NCBI GenBank assembly: GCA_030549495.1
Contig: JAUIRK010000046.1
Location: 1 to 64,000 of the forward strand
Length of the DNA stretch: 64,000 bases
DNA from: Nectonema munidae
Lineage: Eukaryota; Nematomorpha; Nectonematoida; Nectonematidae
Direction of reading: 5' to 3'
The notes below the pieces were generated by a model. That model had not been told where the DNA came from, did not search any database, and saw nothing but the letters and a program-made list of their open reading frames with translations. The position numbers were made by a program, and so were the translations under genes. Every line of letters begins with the position of its first letter. Positions within the stretch are counted from its first letter, which is position 1. Shown in pieces: positions 32,401 to 47,400 of this stretch.

Positions 32401-35400
32401 GTAATGATCTTTCTTCTTCATTTTTATATATTTATTCTATTCCATTTTTACAGATGGATAACAGTTTTAATGCTAATCACTATCTCGAAACAAAAGATTC
32501 TTCTCCAAATACTCATCGAAGTGAAACAAATGTATTGAAAAAGTTGCCCAAATTTTCCAGATTTTCACGTAAGAAATTTTTTTCTCTAATGTCTAAACCA
32601 AATCGTTGTGTGACATTAGTATTACCTTTAAAAGTTATTACTAAGGTATATGGCATTTGTTCCTTTTTCTACTATAACAACTCTACCTTCACTCAAATCA
32701 AATCACTATGAGTTTCAATCACGAAAAGTCCCATCAAAAAAGTTAACCCACTTTTTTGTAGCTATGATGTAGTGATAAATTCATTACTATACAATACTTG
32801 TCAATGTATTTATTTTAAATCTCTATAACATCCTCAATTATGTAAACGGATAAAACAAAGAATCAATAAAACTTCATTCAATTCAAGAATAGGCTAAACA
32901 CCTCGTTTTTCAAGTAATCTAATGGTAATAGTCGTTTTGTGCTAACTAATAGGCAGATTGTTATATAATGAAGAGAAAACAGAGAAAGTACTTACATTTA
33001 CTTTAAAGAATTTTTGTCTACAACGAACTCAGGAAAAAACTGAAAGTTTAGTTGATCTGCAATTTGTGATGGGATGATTAATCGGAGTCGTGATCGTTTT
33101 TTGTTTTTTAATATCGGAAATTCAGTCGCGTTTCTTTTTAGCTTTAGGAGTATTTAAAACGTGTTTTATATTTTAAAGAGACTACTGTTTTTAATGAGGA
33201 TAGTTATGAAGTAATTCAAGATCATCTCTATACTTTCGATGAAATATTTCGAAACTTCAATTTCAATTTGATGAGACAAATAAAATTATAATAAGCAGTT
33301 AGCATTCATACACACTGCTTTGCCAGATGTTAGGTTTATATAGTAAATTTGATGTTATCATACATTATGCTGTAGGTTGAGGGTTATGTTGTTGGATATT
33401 ACTGTCCATCTTCCTCTGTGAATTTGACTTCGATTCACAGAATCGTGAATAGAAACCTCTACACCCAGAAAGAATGAAACCTTTTGTAGAGAAAGTGTGA
33501 TAACGTTAATCAAATTTTCTAATCACTCGCCATCATACTGATTTATCGAAAAATTTCCCCCAAATAACATTTTCTAGATAAAAGAGATGTCATTTTTTCA
33601 ACGCAGGAATAGAGCACCTACTTATATATCTATTCGTGAAGTGATCCTAGATATATTTTTTTCGTATTTAAATGCTACTATACCAGACTCAATGCGATGA
33701 TCACCCCTTCCTCACATATTTGCTTTATAGGGAATTATGCCCCTCCAACTTAGATCTTTGCAAAATCTTGTTGTTGATTTATCAAACCAAGGAATTAATC
33801 AATGCCTTTCCTTTGCGCAGTGTCCATGCTCTCAACTCCGATATTTCTCGCCTTTCTCCTGTTGTTCGTTTCCTACGCTGCCAAGATAAACGTCAGGCGC
33901 TCGATGGAAGCGATTTGCATCACTGCCATTGCGATTCTCGTCTACGTGAACAGTCTTTCCTGCGTCAAAAATGTGAAAAAGCGTCTTCACTTTTCATCAT
34001 CACCTTTCAAGATGTCTAAAAGGATAAGCAACTTTTTCATACTGTACGCCAAATTCCATTTTTGTGATTTAATAGGCAAAGCAATTTAATTTTCTAGTCT
34101 CCATAATTTCTTCCAGTATAATTAAAATTATTGAAAGTAAAAAAAAAAATAAAAAGACCTTAAATTAACAGAGATTTATAAAAGTTGTGATGAATAAACC
34201 CACAATTCAAAAAATTGCACTACTAATTAAATATTTCAGTCAAATCACACTTTTAGAGACACTTGAACGCATTTACTCACACAGGCACAAACAAAAATCA
34301 ACACACATAAGCATAGACACGCAGATCCAGTTCTATACAAAATATGAACTTATGTGAAAAGCTTGTATTCATTATTCTTTAGGTTATTCATGTCTGTATG
34401 TTATTTATGTTTTTGCCGGAGGTCCAAAAATCTTTAAGGCAGACCATGCTCTAACAGAGGAGTGGCATGGTACTTGAAAAAATTTCACGGAAGCCAAGAA
34501 AAACCTTCTAAAAGCAAAATGATGGATTTGCATTTTTTATAAATTAAAATATATCACTCTGTCTTTTTCCAATTTATTTTATGCCTTAAATATGATATTC
34601 AATGTACTGTAAGAACTATTTTTCTGCGTGATATGGTAGCGAACAAATTACATCAGATAGTGAATCCGTTCGATTAATAAATTCGCTGCATGTCCGATAA
34701 ACCGTTAGACTAAGTGTAAATAAGAATGTGTGTTGATGTCAGAGAGGGACTTCAAGTAAGCAGGAGTAAACACCAACATCTTCGTTTGTATGTTATAGAT
34801 AACTGTTTGAAGTTACATAATAAAACTATAAATGAAATAATGCAATCGAAATTAAAGTAAGCATACAAGCTATCTACGTGGAATAAATAAGGAAATGACT
34901 TCATCTCTTTTGTTACATACACCACACTTTCAACGTGTACACTAGTGTAGAATGACCAGAGGCCCGGATTTGTGCAGACATGTCCGATTTTTGGAAAAAT
35001 TATTTTTTTCGATATTTATTTTTCTAAAACCTATAATGGCACTAGTTTCTTCATTTAAAAATTTGTTTAGCTGATATAAAATATGAGACTGATATTCAGT
35101 AGTTTCTACGCATGAAATATGAGCGATGTTTTTCAAAAGATTGTCTTTTATCGATAATTTTTCAAGTTTTTAAATATACTGCATTTTTTATTGGAATTCA
35201 AGCTCATACCACGAATATAAACAGTTTTTTCGTGTATTGAACACCAACAGAATAATTATAAGAACCAATAATTATTATCTAATGAAATATCCAGAATCAT
35301 ATCCTTTCATAAAAAAACGAATTCTATTGAAATCTTGCTTAGAATGAAAGGATTATAACAAGAGTTTTATCTTCATAAAAAGTACGAATAAATTCGATTA

Positions 35401-38400
35401 TGCATTCGAAAAAGTAAAGAAATTTGTCAAATTTTTACATAATATTTAAGACTTTTTTCCTTTTTTTGTATATAAATTTATTTATTTAGTATTGCAGTCA
35501 CAAACTATGCCTGCGTCTTTTTTCAGATCTATAAGTTCTATTTTTTATTAAATGTCTTCTTTTTTTAATCTTGCAAGCCTAGACTAGTGGGAACAGTCTG
35601 CTTTTAGAAAATATAACAAACGCACATTGATTGAGCAGGATGATTTATTCTTCAAAGGTATTTGAAAACTAAGCCCTAATCACTAATAATTTAAATTTAT
35701 CCTAAAATTGTTTCGAACATCTCTCATGACTTATGAATGAGCTGAGTTAGAGCTTCAACTCTAATTCATCAATATCCAAACTGTCGTTTTTTTCAGTGTT
35801 AAAGTTGGCAGCACTTCTTCACAGGAGTCAAATTAGCAAATACCTTACAAAGTAAAATAAAGATATGTTTAAGAAAATGTCATCAGGAAATGGAACTGAA
35901 ATCCGGTATATCAAGAATAATGAATATTCTACGGATTCCTATCACTTCTATTTTGTTCGGATACTAGGATTACCGGATTGCCGAGTACTAGATAAACGAG
36001 TCCTGACTTTATATCCAAAACAAAGAATTTGTGATCTTTATTTAACCCAGTTTATGCTCATATTTATATTAAAATTTAGGTTTGCTAAAATAACAAAGTG
36101 TTTAATTTTAGATTTAGTGGTCTTCAGGAATTCAAACTATATGATTAGTTCATTTTTCCTTGAGATTTCGAAGCTTTGTGATCTTTGTAATCCAGCGTTT
36201 CTTCCAAAGGAAAATTTGCGATTCAAATTTTGATCATAGGATAAAATCTATACGCCACCGCCATATGAATATACTATTTCCATTTCTTTTCACCAAGCCT
36301 TGCACACAGACACATGCTTAATTGTGTTTCTGTTAATCTCTCTCCTTTCTGTGTTTTTAGTATTTGAGAAGCTAGTAATATACAAATGATGATAAAAATA
36401 TTGTTTTTTCATTTTTTTTATGAATGAATTGAAAATTTCAAATATAGTCACCGTTTTCAAAAAAAAGTTTGAGCCTGCGTTATTAGAATTGTAAATAAGC
36501 TGCCTGCGCCATCATAGATAACAAATGAAAAGAACAAACAAATTAATATGTTCCACAATCTACATTATTTATTTTCATGTAAGCTATGAATAGTTAGGGG
36601 CATAATCATTCTTAGACAAATCTAATTACAAAGTAATTAATATTATGCATTATATTTTGACTTCATTGTTTTAATATGCTTTCACAAAAGTAAATTACAA
36701 CGTTTATGAAAAAATATTATTGAAGAAGAAAATCAAATGTTTTTAAGGATTAAATTTTTATTAACAATAATGGGATGGATGTTGTTGTTTAGTTTTTACA
36801 AGATTAAAAATGCTAGGCCTCAAGGAAGAAAGTGAACAACGCAAATCGCTTTCAACATCAAGTCGATTTCGTTGCTTGGTTTTTAATACAACAAGGCGGG
36901 AAAAATCTACCTCACAAGGATAGGTCGACAAAAAAGGAATCCACAATCGGAGAGTTTATCCTCGACGTTTTGGGTAAATAGAATGATATTTTACCCCAAA
37001 TTCTTCAAATGTCACAAGGTTAAAATTATCTACCGTAGTTGAATCAAAATTTAAATTTATGGCTTCTTTTTGAAGATAACCCTGCAATGAATCAACATCA
37101 ATATTGGATGGGTTTTGCGTCAGTTTCCAGTTAACTTAATTCATTTAAATTTCTGGAAAATATCGTAAAAATTCTACATATAGCGAATGCAAATAATACA
37201 GGATTTCTTTCTTCATATCTGTACCACACTTTTTTAAATTATTGACTTCTCCGGTAAATTCATTAAGATGAAAAAACGAAGATAAGTTTTCAACTTCGAC
37301 TTTACGTTTCCAGAGCTTAATTTTTTCAACCAAAGTTGCTGATCCTATCGTAGTGTGCAATGATGCTTGCATTTGTCCCTTGAAGTTTTAAATTGAGAAT
37401 GTAAATTGCTTCAAAAAAATCTACAAAATAGCTTATCTATTAGGAAATTTTTTTTAAAGAAGCATCATATAAATTTTTCGTTTTTTGAAAGTGCGAAAAA
37501 ATTTCTACTTCTCTTTGAGTTCTTACAAACGTTGCAGCATATTTCCATTATCATCAATTTGTAGGTTTTCAAATTAAGTCTTATGATTCAAGTTATCAGC
37601 CTTTTTATTCTTAAGTGGTAGCAACTTCCATCTTACACTTCCCTGTAGTCGTGGATAAGAGAACTTTTACACTCAAATGAATTAGAGTTGTTTCGAATAA
37701 AAATAATTCGTCGATTAAGCGAATGAAAGAGGATTGACCACTCTGTCAGTCTATGCAGCTAAAAAAACCCATGACAATGTTAAAAACATATGATAGAAAT
37801 GATGAATAAAAATAAAAAATACTAACTATTTAATTACTGACAGTTAAAAAAAAAATTTTTATCGGCTTTTATCAAAATATTTCATTTGATGTGTGTTTGA
37901 CAGCTTAATTAAAACCTCTTTGCGTATATATTTTTCTCATCTTTGCAGATTTTGTATATAAGCTATTGGTAGTATTCGTGTTGTAAGCGATTGATCTTTT
38001 GAGATAAATAATGTTTTTAAAATAAAAAGATAATAAGTAAGTACATTTATACATGTTATTATAAATGTTATATTCTCTACTTTACACATATTTCGCTAAC
38101 AAAATTATTCAAGGTAAGGTTAGGGAGTCGGAGTCAGTATCTAATGAAATTTAGAAGTCAGCGTCCGTTTTTTAAGTTCCTAATGGAGTCGAAATCGAAT
38201 ATTTTCCCATGGACTTCGCAACCCTACTTCTTACTTTATATCTTAATTTATAGGATCGCTATCATATATATTTACCCCTGGGTATTTAAAAAAACGGATT
38301 CCAATTCTAAAAATAGCTTTCGTTAAAAAAAAGGGAATTTTAAAAAATAAAAAATTCCTTATTCCTTTTAATTATTCAAAAACTATTAATATAACAGGAT

Positions 38401-41400
38401 TTGAAAATTTTTAAAAAATATATTTTTATTTATTTTTTTTTTTTTTTTATTAATTTTTAAATAAAATGAATTTTTAAAAACTATTTTTCTTTTTTTTTTT
38501 ATATTTTTTTTTGTCCTGATGTTTTAAATGCCCGTGTGTTTTAGAAAAGTTATTTTTTAAATATAGATTTATTTGAATCATTTTTTATATTATTTTTTTA
38601 AATATATTGAAGATCTGTGGAAAAATAAAAAAATTTGAAATGGTTCCAAAAAATACTTAAAGAGGCCACTTATGGTCCCTAAAACTTTTGCCAGCGATTT
38701 TTCCAAAACCTTATCCCCTCTGTTTCCCTATTTAGAAGGCGGGTTGTGTAGAATCTTTCTTTGATTCTTGATGATCTCGAATTCGAAGTCCAGCATTTCA
38801 ATTTGACTTTTTTCGAGCCTTTTCAAAGAAAACACCTTTCAATACCTCGCTCTCACGCGTGTGAACATCTTGATCCCAAAGTCCACATTTCCCTTTTTAT
38901 GCACTTCTTTATTTGTGGGTATGAACGTTTTTTAATGGTTTAGGACGATTTCCTTCATTGTGATCTCCATTTTTATTGGGTTTGTTCTCTATGGCAGAAT
39001 TAAGCACAAGACAAGCACGATTCCCCTGGTTGGAATTCTCATCTTCCTTGGACTTACATGGCTGGCAAGCAACAAGAAGAGACACGTACACTTTTTACTT
39101 TTTCTGATTCCACCGAATTTCTTTTCATCTTTTTCATTTCTTTTTCAATCGTTTACTTTCTATTTATGATAGAACAAACAAATTAGCTCATAAAACAAAT
39201 AAATATTTTCAGAAAAAGTTGAAATTCTCATTCCCGAATCTTTAATATCAAACATGAGGTATTTCATTAGATCAATTTTTTCAAGAGGCTATTTTTTTCG
39301 GTTTTGGAAATTATTGAAAAATTCTGTTACCGATAATAAATTCATTACCGGTTTTAAAATCTCTTTTTATTAAATAATTTTTAACAATAAAAAATTTTAA
39401 AAAAATTTAAAAAAAAACTTTTTGATCTTGCTGTCGAGAAATAAGATATTCAACCTTTGAATTTGGTGTCTAGTAATTTTTTGAAAAAATGGATCTAATC
39501 TCTGTGCTAAATCATAAGATGCTTTTTTTGCTTTTTAAAATCATATTTTGCTATATAATATATAAAGGACTGTATATTTTCGGCGAAATAAATGAAAATT
39601 CTGGTAAATTTAGACCCCTAGTTTTCCCTAACTTATTGATGAGTTACCTGAATTTTAAATTTATTTTTGGGCTTTCAAATTTTAAATAATTAAGAAGTAT
39701 TGCATTCAATAATTTTATTAGGCAGTTTGTTATTCTAATCTATAAGTCATTACTCATTAGGAGATTAGATATTAGGAGTTTGGCTTGTGAGTAGAATTTC
39801 CATATTACTTTTCTTGTTTTTAGTGTTTTACCCATTTCTTAAATTTTAGTTTAGAAGGAGGGGTGGGTGGTTGCCATTTAATATTTTTAGGTTGGAGGGG
39901 GGGGGGGGGGGGTGGGTTAAAAATATGCAAAAACCAAAAAAAAATATTTTTTTTAATAAAAAATGGTTAAAAGTAAGATCTAGTAGATTTAAAAAAATTT
40001 GGCGGCATGACAAAAGAATATGAACAGATTAAACTTTTTCAAGCAATTCATACGATTTCCATCAGTTAATTTTTGTCAAAATACTCAAATAAAAAGTTCT
40101 TAAAATTTTTTATCGTTTAATCTCGCTTGAGCTACAAATCAGTGATTGCAAAATATTCTCATCAACCAAATTATTTTTTTCGTATTTCATTTATGATTAA
40201 AGATATAATGTGAAATGAGTCTTGATAATTCTACTTATTAACTAGAAATATACTTCTTATTAAATATATATTGTGATATTCAAGATTTTATTTAATAAAA
40301 AGAGCCAGCCTAGAATCATTTGAAACATCAAGGCGAGTCCTTTTGTTTGTTTTTGTTGTTTGTGGTGTTCAAAATATCATCCAAACAAATATCGCCTTGA
40401 TATTGATAACACTCTTTGAGAACAGAGTTTAGGATCTTCTGGTCTTGAAATCGAAAGGGAATAAATTTTGGATTTTGGAAGTATATCTTCAATCTTTTAT
40501 GATGATGTACCTTGCCAAATGGCTAGTTGCCGGTTTGTGTTTCCATTTATATCTTTATACTAAAAAATTTTATTTAATCGCCTGAAAAATTGATAAATTG
40601 CGCTCAAAGAAAATTTACACCGACTTTGAGAACTATTTATCTCCGTAACACACTGGACTATCAAACAGGCCCGTGCATTTTCAATCATATCGACACATCA
40701 CAATTCAGTAAAATCTCTATAACGCTCAAACATGTTACCCATTAAAAATCACCAATCTGGACAAGAGGTCGTCTATTAGGGTAATACTCCTTTGCATACT
40801 CTACCCCAATGTGCTTTCAGGGGGGAGGGAGGGGGGTCAAGTAATTTTGAGCATCTGCTCCTCTGATTATAATACATATTAAATATAAACGAGTATGCAA
40901 AAGTATTTTAAAATCAATAAAATTTATCTTTTTTTTTTACTTTTTTAGGGTTGCGAAGTTAGAATCGGGCTATACCGCTATTTTTGAAATTTAAGTATTT
41001 CATTGTATGTCTATCCAATGTCAATATGTATGTAGTATTAGTATGCATTCGAGTATTGGGCGCTGTGAGCAAACCGGCGCTGGCATGCTGGTACCCACAT
41101 AAAGAAAATTTTGTGGGGCAGAGAGGGGGTGGATGTGGGTAGAAGGAATGAGCCTTCTTTAGTCCAAGAAGGAAGTTCAGAGTCTGTCTTAAGTTGTTTA
41201 AGTATTTCGAGTCGTAGTCTCAGTCCAATTTTTGTAAGTACTTTGAGTCGGAGTTGGATGCTTTCCTTCTGCAACCATGCTTTTTTACACAAATACTATT
41301 TAGTGATAGAACCGGCCCGCCGAGAATTGCCGAACATATGGCCATTTTTTCGCTTACTGAGCTATAAGATAGACTTTATGACAACACTTCCTAATTTTAT

Positions 41401-44400
41401 TGACACCTTTATAAGGGAAGGTGATATGTTGGCTCTAAGTTGTGCCAGAATAAGTAGTACTGCGGCAAAAGTGACGATTAAACTTGAGAATACTTTTCAA
41501 TCGAAAAAAGTTAACGTTTTAAAAATTTTCGACTGACAGATTACACTTATAATGAGATCTGTAAGATGTAGGCCAACAACAAGAAAAACAACGTAATTTT
41601 CTAAATAATTTTAGATTGACTGGATTTTGATAATCAGAAATTTTGCGTTCACTCTATTCCTCGCCATGTTTATTCTGAAGTTCAACGTGATCATCGACAT
41701 ATTCGGTTACATCAGTAAAAAGCTCGTTCTCTACGTTTCTTTCACGAACTTTGGAAGTGAATTTCTTTTCGGACCAGCCTACAAAAATCACATTGTAGCA
41801 ATGCAGGTATAAGTTATTAAAAAACTTAACACTTTAGCGATATCTTGATTTGCCTTATTTCTGTTTAACACAAAGTATGCCTTCTCTGTTACACTTTTTA
41901 AGTTGTGTGCTGTAACTAAAATATGGGTCTACGACAAAAAGTCGAAATGACACAATTTCTATTCGTGTCCAGCTGACATTTTTCCAGTTAATAATAATTG
42001 TAAAAGGGAGATTTGTCCAGTCTTAAAAAAATTCTTTTCTCATTTTATAATTTTCCGTTAGAAACATTATTCACTCAAAAAATAGACCTGTTGTTAAAAA
42101 ATTTTGAAACATAGTGAAAACTTGCCTTTTTTGCGAAACATGCTTTTTTCATATACCTTTTTTGTGCTGAATTTACAAGAGAAAAGTTATACAATTTTTA
42201 ATAACATTTTTGGTCATTCAAAAACAACAAATAAGCATGAAATAACTTGTTATCACTTTTATTTACAGAATATTCAAAGCATTATTTCTATATATAACAT
42301 CATTTTATTCTTTTTCAGCAACCATAAGCTTGCTTTCATCGTCAAGCGTTTGGCCATGATCACAAATGTTAGTTAATCAAAGTATTAAACATCTAAGCAT
42401 GACAGATCTTAATTATTTTTAGTTAGAATTTCATTTCTATAAATATATTAAAAAAATCACCTTTTAAAACATTAATCAAGCTGTCTTCTCAAAAATTTAA
42501 ATTATTATAAATTTTACAAACTTTAAAGCTTTTTTATTAATCAATACTGGAGATAAAAGCTTACATGGTTTTTTTTATCCAAGATGCAATTAGAAACATA
42601 AGTAGATTTAATATTTCAAATTTTAGTAAAATTCTTTCCAATCATTTTTATCCGTTCATCATATTCAGCTCGGCATTTCAACTTGAAACTTTTTTCCTTT
42701 TGTGTCGGAATTCAAGTTTTTAAACTACATGTCTCTCTTTTAAAGCAGGTATCTATTTTTTAAACATTTTAAATTTCTCCTCTTTTATTTAAATCCAGAC
42801 TCTTTTTGCAACCTCCGTTGTTTAGGTAGTTATTCCGCATATTATGTCAATTCGATCTTCATGTAAACATTGTTACTCTCTGCCTTTTGTAAAAGTATTA
42901 ATCGCTTCAAGACAAGGATTTATATTGGGTACCGTTTTTTTGCATAATTAGTTCTTAAACGTGATATCCGTCACATCTTGCCTTTCTTGCACTATCCCCC
43001 TTCTAAAGTGTTCTTTTTAACAAAGCGCTTTTAAATATACGCACTAAAGGAATTAATAACGAAATTATTTATGCGCGGGGTTTAAATTAGAATAATCAGA
43101 TTACTTCTAAATTATATAAAATATGACGAACTAATAATAAACCGGTGAAAGATACTTCCTTCGACAAATTTAATGTAAACGTTGTCTTTTTCATAGCTTG
43201 GCTTCCTTCTATAAATTTGCAAGCTTCAAACTGTCTTGAGTAATTCTATAAAATGGGATACTTTTTTTTACAACTAATCCTTTCGATCCACGTTTCTACC
43301 ACACCGTGCTATTTTTCTATTACAATCTTTTTGATTACATCTTTTTCCTCAATACTGAACCTTAAAATATGATTAGTGTTTAAAAGCTCTTACTATAAGA
43401 AGAAGAAGTTTATTATCATGATAAGCATAGAAAAACAAAACTAAATGAGTATTCAGACACCATAAGTTTTGGAATAATAAAAAAAGGATGCATCAGTTTT
43501 CTGCAACTTGATGTTCAAGAGGCCATATGATCGCTAAAATGATCAATCAAGTGAGACACTGATTTGAATTACACATATTTTTATATGTAACAAAAAATAT
43601 ACAACAATTAAAAAAAATACAAAAAATTAAATGCATATATTCAAAGGCTACATACATAACATGAAGTACTACAATTTAATATGTATAATGATATGAAATG
43701 TTCAATTATATTTTTTATCAGAATTGAAAAAGGAGCATTCAAGATATCAAAACTTTAGAAATACTTATTCCACATTTTACAGGCTCTATACCTCAAAGAG
43801 TCTTTAAACTTTCTGTTATTATGATGGGGAATGACTGTCTGATTTAAAGACCTTAGCGAAAAGTAGCATGATGAAGATTTAAGAATAAGCCAATTGTCAA
43901 ACGCTTGAGGTAGGTAGTTGTTGAAACAACTCCATAATAATTTTAGCATTTGCATTTTATAGATGTCATTAAATCTGAGGAGATTGTTACTTTGAGAAAG
44001 GGATGAAGTATGAGTTAAAGCTTTCTTGTTGAAAACAATTCGTATCGCTTTTTTTGAAACTTTAAAATTATGTCCGGCTTGTAACATCCCCAGTTAATGA
44101 CACTATAGTATAAGTACGGAAGGAATAAACTTTTGTATACTAGAAGCTTGATTTCTGTAGTGAATATATTTCTTGATAACTTTAGGATAGAAATGACATG
44201 ATTCCGTCTTAGTGAAACTTGGGCAATGTGACTGTCCCACTGCAATTTATTGTTAGTATTTATTGACACTAAGTGCCTATTTCGTGAAAAATAATTGCTT
44301 TTGATTTTAACTTATTGGTACTCTAAGCCTATTCAAAAAACACCAATTTTCTGTGTTCTTCAAACACGCATCAATATACTAATTATGATCAGTAAAATTT

Positions 44401-47400
44401 GTAATATTATGACGGTTGAGTCTTAGTATCAACGTTAAGCGTCTGCATAAATCAGATGGCTGACAGTAGGATTCGAGTTGTGTACATCATTGATATATAT
44501 TAGGAAAAAAAGAGGTCTTGATACGGAACCTTGCAAAACACCAGCTTCAAGTTTAGACTCGTTTGATAAAGTATCATCTATTGAATCTCTTTGTCTTCTA
44601 GCAGAAAAATAAGATTCTATAAATTTAAGTGCATGAGCATCAAAGCCATATATTTTTAGTTTATAAAATTAAATTAAATGGGCAATGGAATCGAATGCTT
44701 TCGATAAGTCAATAAATACAACAAGAATATGTTCATTTGAGTCTAATGAGGAATGAACAAGTTGAGAAAAATAGCACTGCAAATGTTGTGTAGAATGTGA
44801 TTTTCTAAAGCCAAAAAAGATTTTTAAAAAAAGGCCATTTAAATGAAGATAACTATAAATCCTTTTATATAAAAATTTTTCAAAAATTTTCCCTATAATA
44901 CAGATTATAGTTATAGGACGGTAGTTTCCTATATCGTTTTTATCCCCTTTGGCAATTTACAAGACCGGAATTGAAAAGCAAGCACAAAATTTGAGATATA
45001 CTGTTCTTTACCAATTTTATATACTTATTCCAAATATATCACAAGAGTCGTTAGATTTAATTTCATCAATTACACTACAATAACATCATTTACTGAAATT
45101 TGATCAAAAGAAAAATGTTCACCCCAGGAAGGTAAATATTTGTTAATTTGGTCAATACGTAATAATGAATTGTTTCCACTGCTAGCAAAGTATGCATTTG
45201 CAATATTAAATTTATCATATAATATTTTTCCATTTACTTTCAAAGGTCCTTTAAATTGACTATCACACTTAATTATAGAATTAATTATTTTCCATGTTTC
45301 TTTTGAAGAAGCACAATTTTTAAAGCATTTTAAAAGTAATAATCATGTTTTGTTTTCCAAATCAAATTTTTATACTATTCCTTAACTCTATATATTTCTT
45401 CTTTAATACTGTTTTGCTAGAGGCATAAGCATTTTTCAACGATTTATGTAATTTGTCACGGTCATGAATTTTTTGTAGAATAATATGATTTATCCAAGTT
45501 TGAAAATGATACTTATATTTGTTATGCTTAGAGTTTGATCGAAGATTACAAGATGCAACTATGTTCGATAACTTATTTACAAAAATAGGCGCTAAATTTT
45601 CTGGATCATTAATGTAGCACTGTAATAACGACAGCCACACTATGGATTTAAATCTATCAGTTTTAGATTTAGAAAGATTTTTTACTGAATATGTATTTTA
45701 TATATTTAGAGATAACAATATTGGATAGTGATCGGAAATTTCGGTTTCAGTAATAAATGAACTAAAAGAATGTTTTTATTATAGGTATAAGAAGTGATTG
45801 AGAAAGTTCTTTACAGACGGATTATCAAAATTCAATAAATTGTAATTAAAGTCCCCAACAAAAATTTTATTATACTTACTAATATGCGATTCAAAAAATT
45901 CAATTAGAATCTTAAAACTTAGAGGATTATTGTAAATATGCTCAGGATGTCAATAAATATTTACATATTACGATTCTTTTCCTCCTGGATTTTTTATAAG
46001 GACACAAAAAAATTCAAAATTAAGATCCTTCAGAAAAATTTATTTTACTTCAAAAGATAGACTACTTATAAAAAAAACCCGAAGCCTCCATGTTTTGTAA
46101 AACAAGAAGACTAATGAACAAAAGAGTAGTCTTCTATTGTTAATATATTATCATCGGAACGAAGCCAAGTTTCCTGAATACAAAAGACAGAAACAGGATA
46201 ACTTAATTTAAGGTTTAGGTTATATATGAATGCCTCGCGTTCATCAAATTTGGATTTCAATGAACACACGTTCAAACTAATAATGTTGAAACTAAACAAT
46301 TCAGGTGGGAAATTCGTTTCTAATACACTGGAATCAACGATTCCAGAATTATTCTCATTACCTATCGAAAGAGAATCAAAGAAATTAGATTCAATAGTAA
46401 ACATAGGAGTAGGAACAAACATCATCAATGATTAGATGAAAGAATATTTAAACTGCTAATGTTAAGATTATCTATATTGTTGTTTATTGTTCGAAAAAGA
46501 AGTGCAACTGCCAGAGTTACAAATTTTTTTAGGATTAGTTGTAAAAAAGAAGTATTCCATTTTATACATATACTAACGTCTTAAGGCTATAAAATCATGG
46601 GTTCGTATAGAACCATTGACTTTTTTCAGATGCTTTTGAGAGAAATTTTTTCAAGTCACAATGTTTTCAGGCATTAAATATTTTGATCATTCAAGTTAAA
46701 TTTCATAAAATTTCTGAATTAAGATGCTTAAATTTTTTAACCTCGATAATCCACGTGGATTTTATGGAACTCCTAAAATAAAGTCTCAAAAACAAATGGC
46801 TTTACATTTGTGTTGCTTGTTTATTTTTTAAACTAAAATAATGATTTGCATCTATATTTTATACCGAACCTTTTAAATTGTTTCATTCTTGTCTTTGTTA
46901 ACTTTTATCTTGGAGTCGTATACAACTCAATTGCTTTTTAGGTACAAAAAAAATGTTAGCTTTTAGTGTTAAGATTTTATTGTCTAAGCTACCATATTTT
47001 CTCAGATCACGCCCTCAAAATGTTGTCCTTTTACAATTCTTTAGAATAGTAGCTTCCTTCTTCATTTTCCATGATCGCTGTTTTAACCCTTTGAGGACCA
47101 GAATTTTGAAGACTAATCGTCTGCTTTATTTTTCAATGCAATTTTATATATCTAAAGCAGATGATTTCAATTTTTTGGGACACCAGTATCCCACCGGTCT
47201 TCAAAGGGTTAAAATGATTGTGCTACTTTTTATCACGTTCTTTTTTTGACTAGAGAAAAATACGATGCACTGAAAGTATTAAATGCAAGAGTGGTGAATC
47301 TTTTTTTTTAAATTTCATTTTCCATACACGCATTTATAGCATGAGTCTTTGTCGTCATATACCCTTTTTGATATAGATGACGTATGAGTCACACACCCGA

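Noticed and set aside
35865-36233. 122-codon plus-strand frame in CNT intron 3
   Set aside because: No recognisable motif, no splice-site support and AT-driven composition; likely chance.
39895-39915. Long G-run as a telomere-like or assembly-join signal
   Set aside because: It is an isolated homopolymer inside an intron, without TTAGG-type units or adjacent gaps.
41038-41536. Overlapping frames on both strands near 41.1-41.5 kb
   Set aside because: They read through a degenerate GAGTCGGAGTC-type repeat, which keeps several frames open by composition.
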